This document shows, piece after piece, positions 5,231 through 9,454 of a stretch of 9,454 nucleotides of DNA; position 1 is the stretch's first letter; every line of letters begins with the position of its first letter. Both the position numbers and the translations under genes were made by a program. The notes beneath the pieces were generated by a model. That model made no database searches. It was not told the DNA's origin and saw only the letters and a list, made by a program, of their open reading frames with translations. This DNA comes from Faucicola sp937889485 (GTDB lineage Bacteria > Pseudomonadota > Gammaproteobacteria > Pseudomonadales > Moraxellaceae), in assembly GCA_051653685.1 (NCBI GenBank), contig JBOFWQ010000018.1, forward strand, positions 1 to 9,454, given 5' to 3'.

Positions 5231-7038
5231 GCGTGACTATGACGGCTATTTGTTAACGGTTGATATGACGCCATAGGCACTACCCGTATCACTTCTTCGA
5301 AAGTGGTGATTCCTTCGGCAATTTTTTTTGCCCCTGCCAAGCGCAATGGTTGGAGTCCATTTTGATAGGACTTTTGGGTTATTGTGTCTAGGCTTGCGCC
5401 TTCGTTAATGAGTTTTTTGAGCTCATTGTTGAGTACCATCATTTCATATAACCCTACCCGTCCCAAATAACCTGTGTGCCGACAATGTTCACACCCCACC
5501 GCGTGGTGAATGACGGCTGGCAGCTGAGCCTTCCAAGGCGCAACCAATTCTTGCCATGCCTGCTGTTCACTGGCTTGGATAGGCTGGGCGCGTTTGCAGT
5601 GAGGACATAGTGTTCTTACTAGCCGCTGCGCCATGATACCTAAAATGGTCGCCGAGGTTAAAAAAGGCGCAACTCCCAAGTCATGGAGCCGCGTCAGTGA
5701 ACTGGGCGCATCGTTGGTATGCAAGGTAGATAGTACCAAATGCCCTGTAAGCGAGGCTTGGACTGCCATGTCTGCGGTTTCGGTGTCGCGAATTTCACCT
5801 ATCATGATAATATCGGGGTCTTGACGCATGAGAGAGCGAATACCATCGGCGAAGGTCAAGTCAATGTTGTTTTGAGTTTGCATTTGATTAAAACTTGGCT
5901 CCACCATCTCAATAGGGTCTTCAATGGTGCAAACATTGACTTCGTCAGTTGCTAGTTGTTTGAGGGTGCTATATAACGTGGTGGTCTTGCCCGAGCCTGT
6001 GGGCCCTGTTACCAAAATGATGCCGCTGGTTTGGGCGGTCATCGCTTGCCATTGCTGCAAGTCACGTCCTGTCAAGCCTAGCTGCTCAAAGGTGCGTACC
6101 AATACTTCGGGGTCAAACACGCGCATGACCATTTTTTCACCAAAGGCGGTTGGCAGTGTTGACAAGCGTAGTTCCGTTTCTTGCCCTTTGGGGGTGCGTG
6201 TTTTGAGGCGTCCATCTTGGGGTTTGCGTTTTTCAGCGACATTGAGTCTACCCAAAATTTTGATGCGGGCTATGACAGCAGTCATGATACCTGCGGGCAT
6301 TTCGTAGACCGTGTGGAGCACCCCATCGATACGAAAACGTACTTTGCCAATATCACGGCGCGGCTCTAGGTGGATATCACTGGCGCGCTGGTCAAAGGCA
6401 TATTGTAGTAGCCAATCCACAATTTTGACGATGTGCTGGTCATTGGCATCAGGGTTTTCAATATTGGCGGCATTGCCAAGCTGCAGCAGTGCTTCAACAT
6501 TGGTGATATCGGCTGCTGCACGTTTTTGACGGGTAGTGGCGCCTGCAATCGCCTTGGTGACTTGGTAAAATTCTTGGCGATAACGGTTGATTTGGTCAGG
6601 ACTTAATAAAACGGTTTTGATTTTTTTTGGGGCAATGATATGCGCTATGTTGATTTGCCAATCTTGATAAAACGGCTGGTCTGTACCAATTTCTACACTG
6701 TCATCGGTGACTGCAATGGGTAGAATGTGGTGTGATTTGGCATATTCAAACGACATCATGGCGGTAATGGCAGGCACATCTATTTTTAATGGGTCAATCC
6801 GAACATAGTTGATGCCTGCTTTTTTTGCCAGCCAGCGGTTAAGCCAGTCCAAGGTTATGTGCTGATTATTTAATTTGTCGGTTAGATTAAAGCCTGCAAT
6901 CACTTGCAGCGGCTGCAAGTTTGGGCGGTTACTGGTGATGACCAAGTTATAATCACGGTGGTCAATATGGGCGGCTTTTAATAATTCATCCAAGCACCAC
7001 CGTGTGTCGATGATGACAGAATAGTTGGCAGATAACAT
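5227..7038 (-). CDS. GspE/PilB-family secretion or pilus ATPase
   Basis: Hexameric cytoplasmic AAA-type ATPase family that powers type II secretion or type IV pilus extension. 603 residues. An N-terminal region (about 50-160) resembles the GspE/MshE N domain. The N2 domain carries ASDIHLEP at 219-226. Walker A GPTGSGKT is at 345-352, the Asp box TIEDPIE at 371-377, Walker B DPDIIMIGEIRD at 407-418 and the His box TGHLVLSTLHT at 431-441. Four cysteines (C478, C481, C516, C519) form the zinc-binding module found in GspE/PilB but not in PilT, so this should be an extension-type motor. No pilin, GspF/PilC or PilD gene is adjacent, so it may be an orphan serving components encoded elsewhere. The ATG is supported by AAGGA (7044-7048) five bases upstream. 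Two A8 runs occur in the coding strand. Confidence 0.93.
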   Translation of the reverse strand: MLSANYSVIIDTRWCLDELLKAAHIDHRDYNLVITSNRPNLQPLQVIAGFNLTDKLNNQHITLDWLNRWLAKKAGINYVRIDPLKIDVPAITAMMSFEYAKSHHILPIAVTDDSVEIGTDQPFYQDWQINIAHIIAPKKIKTVLLSPDQINRYRQEFYQVTKAIAGATTRQKRAAADITNVEALLQLGNAANIENPDANDQHIVKIVDWLLQYAFDQRASDIHLEPRRDIGKVRFRIDGVLHTVYEMPAGIMTAVIARIKILGRLNVAEKRKPQDGRLKTRTPKGQETELRLSTLPTAFGEKMVMRVFDPEVLVRTFEQLGLTGRDLQQWQAMTAQTSGIILVTGPTGSGKTTTLYSTLKQLATDEVNVCTIEDPIEMVEPSFNQMQTQNNIDLTFADGIRSLMRQDPDIIMIGEIRDTETADMAVQASLTGHLVLSTLHTNDAPSSLTRLHDLGVAPFLTSATILGIMAQRLVRTLCPHCKRAQPIQASEQQAWQELVAPWKAQLPAVIHHAVGCEHCRHTGYLGRVGLYEMMVLNNELKKLINEGASLDTITQKSYQNGLQPLRLAGAKKIAEGITTFEEVIRVVPMASYQPLTNSRHSHA

Positions 7039-7119
7039 AACAATCCTTGGTATTTGGTAATCAGATATTTGGGAGCGCTGGCTGCCCTTGGGGTTATTTT
7101 TTGTTGACAGCCAATGTCA

Positions 7120-8136
7120 CTAATTTTGGTTGGGGGGCAGGGAGTGACCACAATGCGGGCAATAATTGAGGATAACGTGTTTATTTTGTAATTCTTGCTC
7201 TTTGATAATTTGGTCAATCACCAGCTGGGTTTGCTCACGCGTGAGACCAAGCTCACGGCGCAAGTTCTCAATAATATCGACTTCCATACTAATATCAATG
7301 TCATTTTCAAGAATTTTTTCGCGCAGCTCATTTTCAAGGCGCTCACGGCGCTGACTCAATTCGTTGGCAAGCCCCGATGCCAAAATACCTGCAGGCAATG
7401 CCGCCAAGCCAACCCCCAATATGGTAATCATCGCGCCAAGGGTTTTGCCAAGTGGGGTAACAGGCACGACATCACCATAACCCACCGTGGTCAAGGTGAC
7501 CACCGCCCACCACATGGCTTTTGGAATTGAGTCAAATTTTTCGGGCTGGGCTTCATGCTCAACCAAATGAATACCACTGGCAGCCAATACCACCAAAATC
7601 ATCAAAATAAGCAATACCGCTTTAAAGGACTCTTTTTCTCTAGCCACCACGTTAAGTAGCAGCCGCAGCGCCACAAAATAACGGGTCAGTTTAAACAGCC
7701 GTAGCAGCCGCAGGACAATCAAATAACGTAAATCAATTGGCACAAAAAAGTTGACATAGGCAGGGGCAATAGCAACCAAGTCAATAATGCCATGAGGGTG
7801 TTTTAGCCATATTAAACGGTCTTTCCAGGCCGAATGCTGGGTATCGTGTTCTGCTGCAGACCAAAAGCGTAACAAAAACTCTGCGCTAAAAATGGCGATG
7901 GAAAAATTTTCAAAAAAATCAAAAAAGTATTGGTAATCTTGATAAATGGTATTCACCGACCCCAAAATCACACATGCCACATTGGCGACAATCAAGGCTA
8001 TCAAAAACCAATCCACCCAGCGACTTAGCCGTGTATCATAGTCTTCATTGTGCAAGACATCATACACTAATCGACGCAGGCTTTTTTGCCGTTGCAGTGA
8101 ATGCCTAAACACGCGTTTTTTGGTAGGTTTTGCCAT
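7120..8136 (-). CDS. Voltage-gated potassium channel (six-helix Kv type)
   Basis: Inner-membrane ion channel, expected to be tetrameric. Using the ATG at 8136 (338 residues): S1 about 40-60, S2 71-92, S3 116-133, a voltage-sensor S4 about 137-160 with regularly spaced R137, R143, R146, K149, R152 and R158, S5 171-192, a pore helix followed by the selectivity filter TTVGYGD (216-222), and S6 about 229-256. TVGYGD indicates potassium selectivity. The C-terminus is a charged, probably coiled-coil tail (about 258-318) ending in YCPHCGH (325-331), half of a zinc-ribbon-like motif. The frame extends to a GTG at 8205 (361 residues), but neither start has a good ribosome site; I prefer the ATG because the extra 23 residues look unlike a family N-terminus. 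It ends 81 bp before the GspE-like gene in the same direction. Confidence 0.92.
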   Translation of the reverse strand: MAKPTKKRVFRHSLQRQKSLRRLVYDVLHNEDYDTRLSRWVDWFLIALIVANVACVILGSVNTIYQDYQYFFDFFENFSIAIFSAEFLLRFWSAAEHDTQHSAWKDRLIWLKHPHGIIDLVAIAPAYVNFFVPIDLRYLIVLRLLRLFKLTRYFVALRLLLNVVAREKESFKAVLLILMILVVLAASGIHLVEHEAQPEKFDSIPKAMWWAVVTLTTVGYGDVVPVTPLGKTLGAMITILGVGLAALPAGILASGLANELSQRRERLENELREKILENDIDISMEVDIIENLRRELGLTREQTQLVIDQIIKEQELQNKHVILNYCPHCGHSLPPNQN

Positions 8137-8342
8137 AATGACGGTATCAATTGAAACATGAAAGGTTGATGATAAAGCCCCATACCTTGAGTTGGGTGTC
8201 GCCACAAAAAATATAACCCAACTTACAGGGCAATGCTACTAAATTATGGCGAATCATATCCTTTGTCACCGCACAGTTCACCTAACTACGTTGCCAATCA
8301 TATAGCTAAACACAGAGCCAAACACAGTTTCGTGACGCAATC

Positions 8343-8359
8343 TGCCAAGCTACTTGGCA
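8343..8359. other. Hairpin between the YejF-like gene and the channel gene
   Basis: A perfect 7-bp inverted repeat, TGCCAAG (8343-8349) and CTTGGCA (8353-8359), has a 3-nt loop. It lies about 50 nt after the stop of the YejF-like gene. No T-run follows on the minus strand, so it is not a classic intrinsic terminator, though it could mark a transcript end. Confidence 0.4.
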
Positions 8360-8410
8360 CAATTTAACGGCGCTTGGACATTGACAGGGCTTGCTGACCA
8401 CCAAGGATTT

Positions 8411-9454
8411 TTAACGATAAGTTGAGTCAATCAAAGATTGGGTATAAGGGTGCGTGGGCTTGTCAAAGATTGTTTGAGCATCCCCTTTTTCTACCATGCA
8501 ACCGTCTTTTAACACCAAAATATGGTGACACAATGCCCGTACTACCTGCAAGTCATGGCTGATAAAAATATAACTCAAACCAAACGTGGCTTGTATCTCC
8601 CGAAGCAGTTTGACAATCGCCACTTGGGTACTGCTATCAAGCGCGGAGGTTGGCTCATCAAGTATCAGTATTTTGGGCTTCATCACCAGCGCCCGTGCCA
8701 GTGCCACGCGCTGCCGTTGACCGCCCGATAACTCATGGGGGTAACGACTGACAAACTCACGGGGCAAGCGCACCGTGTCCAACGCATCAAGTACCGCCTG
8801 TTGTCGCTGTGATTGTGCCATGCCTTGCCCATGTTTCCTAAGGGTCAAGCCTTCTTCGATAATCTCAAACACGCTAAAGCGTGGATTGATACTGGCGTAC
8901 GGGTCTTGAAACACCATTTGGATATCACCGCGGTAAGGCTTGAAGGCTTGGTTTGATAAAGGCAAAACATCGGTCAATCGCTGATTGTTTGCCAGTACAA
9001 TTTGTCCGTTTAACTTTGCTAAATTGCCTAATAATTTGATGATTGCCAACGCTGTTGTGGTTTTTCCTGAGCCACTTTCACCCACAATCCCTAGCGACTG
9101 CCCCTGTGCAAGGTCAAAACTCAAATCTTTTACCGCTTCAAACCATTGGGTGGTTTTGCCAAAAAGATTTTTGGTTTGGGGAAAAGCAATGGATAATCCC
9201 TTGACTTGTAACACGCTAGGCGAACTCTCAATAAGGGGTAAACTGTCGCCAAAATCTTGATAAATCAGCAATTGGGTATAGTCGCTTTGCGGATTGGCAA
9301 AAATCGCTTGGGTCGCCCCTTGCTCCATCACCTTGCCCGCCTGCATTACGATGATGGTATCACTGTAGCGTCTGACTAGGTTTAAATCATGGCTAATCAG
9401 TAGCATCGCCATGCCGCGTTCTCGCTTTAGACGGTCAAGCAAACCCAAAATCTC
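8411..9454 (-). CDS. yejF: Peptide ABC transporter ATPase, YejF-like tandem-domain protein (N-terminus cut)
   Basis: 347 residues are visible and the frame runs past the right edge, so the N-terminal part is missing. The first 60 or so residues are the end of one ABC domain, with the H-loop LLISHDLNLV and the oppC/D-type tail (ANPQSDYTQ). A full second domain follows (numbering from the first visible residue): Walker A GESGSGKTT at 125-133, Q-loop VFQDP at 181-185, signature LSGGQRQR at 242-249, Walker B ILILDEP at 262-268 and H-loop FISHDL at 297-302. Two fused ATPase domains, the NPRFSVFEIIEEGL segment and the HPYTQSL end match YejF of the YejABEF microcin/oligopeptide importer. The inner-membrane permease and binding-protein genes would be expected upstream, beyond the window. 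The TTG at 9448 is internal, not a start. Confidence 0.9.
   Translation of the reverse strand, partial: EILGLLDRLKRERGMAMLLISHDLNLVRRYSDTIIVMQAGKVMEQGATQAIFANPQSDYTQLLIYQDFGDSLPLIESSPSVLQVKGLSIAFPQTKNLFGKTTQWFEAVKDLSFDLAQGQSLGIVGESGSGKTTTALAIIKLLGNLAKLNGQIVLANNQRLTDVLPLSNQAFKPYRGDIQMVFQDPYASINPRFSVFEIIEEGLTLRKHGQGMAQSQRQQAVLDALDTVRLPREFVSRYPHELSGGQRQRVALARALVMKPKILILDEPTSALDSSTQVAIVKLLREIQATFGLSYIFISHDLQVVRALCHHILVLKDGCMVEKGDAQTIFDKPTHPYTQSLIDSTYR

Noticed and set aside
5633..6529. Several plus-strand ORFs opposite the ATPase gene
   Set aside because: Shadow frames within a gene that shows every GspE/PilB motif.
8411..9448. Complete 345-residue ABC ATPase starting at 9448
   Set aside because: The presumed start is a TTG inside an open frame that continues to the edge, and the preceding residues fit the end of a first ABC domain, so the gene is truncated by the window.
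1..9454. Mobile element, CRISPR array or defence island
   Set aside because: No transposase, integrase, terminal repeats or regularly spaced repeats were seen, and the tRNA genes have no attachment-site duplication in the window.

Overview
The window looks like core chromosome of a gamma-proteobacterium, most likely a Moraxellaceae member (Moraxella/Psychrobacter/Acinetobacter relatives). I base this on the moderate-to-low GC by eye (low to mid 40s), Shine-Dalgarno led genes, a FolD that closely matches my memory of Acinetobacter FolD, and an Acinetobacter-like tRNA-Cys. The genus is an inference. There is no prophage, insertion sequence, integrase, CRISPR array or toxin-antitoxin pair.

Layout, left to right. 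A phospholipase D-like (HKD) protein, cut by the left edge, sits 2 nt behind prfA (release factor 1) on the minus strand and looks translationally coupled to it. A strong intrinsic terminator separates prfA from the gene upstream, a long FabH-type ketoacyl-ACP synthase III. A 324-bp gene-free stretch follows, then folD, also on the minus strand. Next, on the plus strand, come tRNA-Cys(GCA) and tRNA-Leu(UAA). Each has its own near-identical promoter, and tRNA-Leu is followed by a clear intrinsic terminator. After about 320 bp of gene-free DNA comes a small plus-strand gene for a secreted SH3-like protein. Its stop codon shares a CTAG palindrome with the stop of the convergent minus-strand gene, a GspE/PilB-type secretion ATPase. 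Upstream of that on the minus strand are a six-helix voltage-gated potassium channel and, running off the right edge, the C-terminal part of a double-domain peptide ABC transporter ATPase (YejF-like).

The genes are mostly housekeeping functions (translation termination, one-carbon metabolism, fatty acid synthesis, tRNA supply) plus envelope functions (ATPase, ion channel, peptide uptake). Apart from prfA with the PLD-like gene, and possibly the channel with the ATPase, they look like separate transcription units. The points most worth a second look are the PLD-like gene where prmC often lies, the nine-T run inside the tRNA-Cys promoter spacer, the small SH3-like exported protein, the orphan ATPase beside a channel with a C-terminal CPHC motif, and the terminator almost touching prfA. 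I do not see convincing evidence of a wholly new system.
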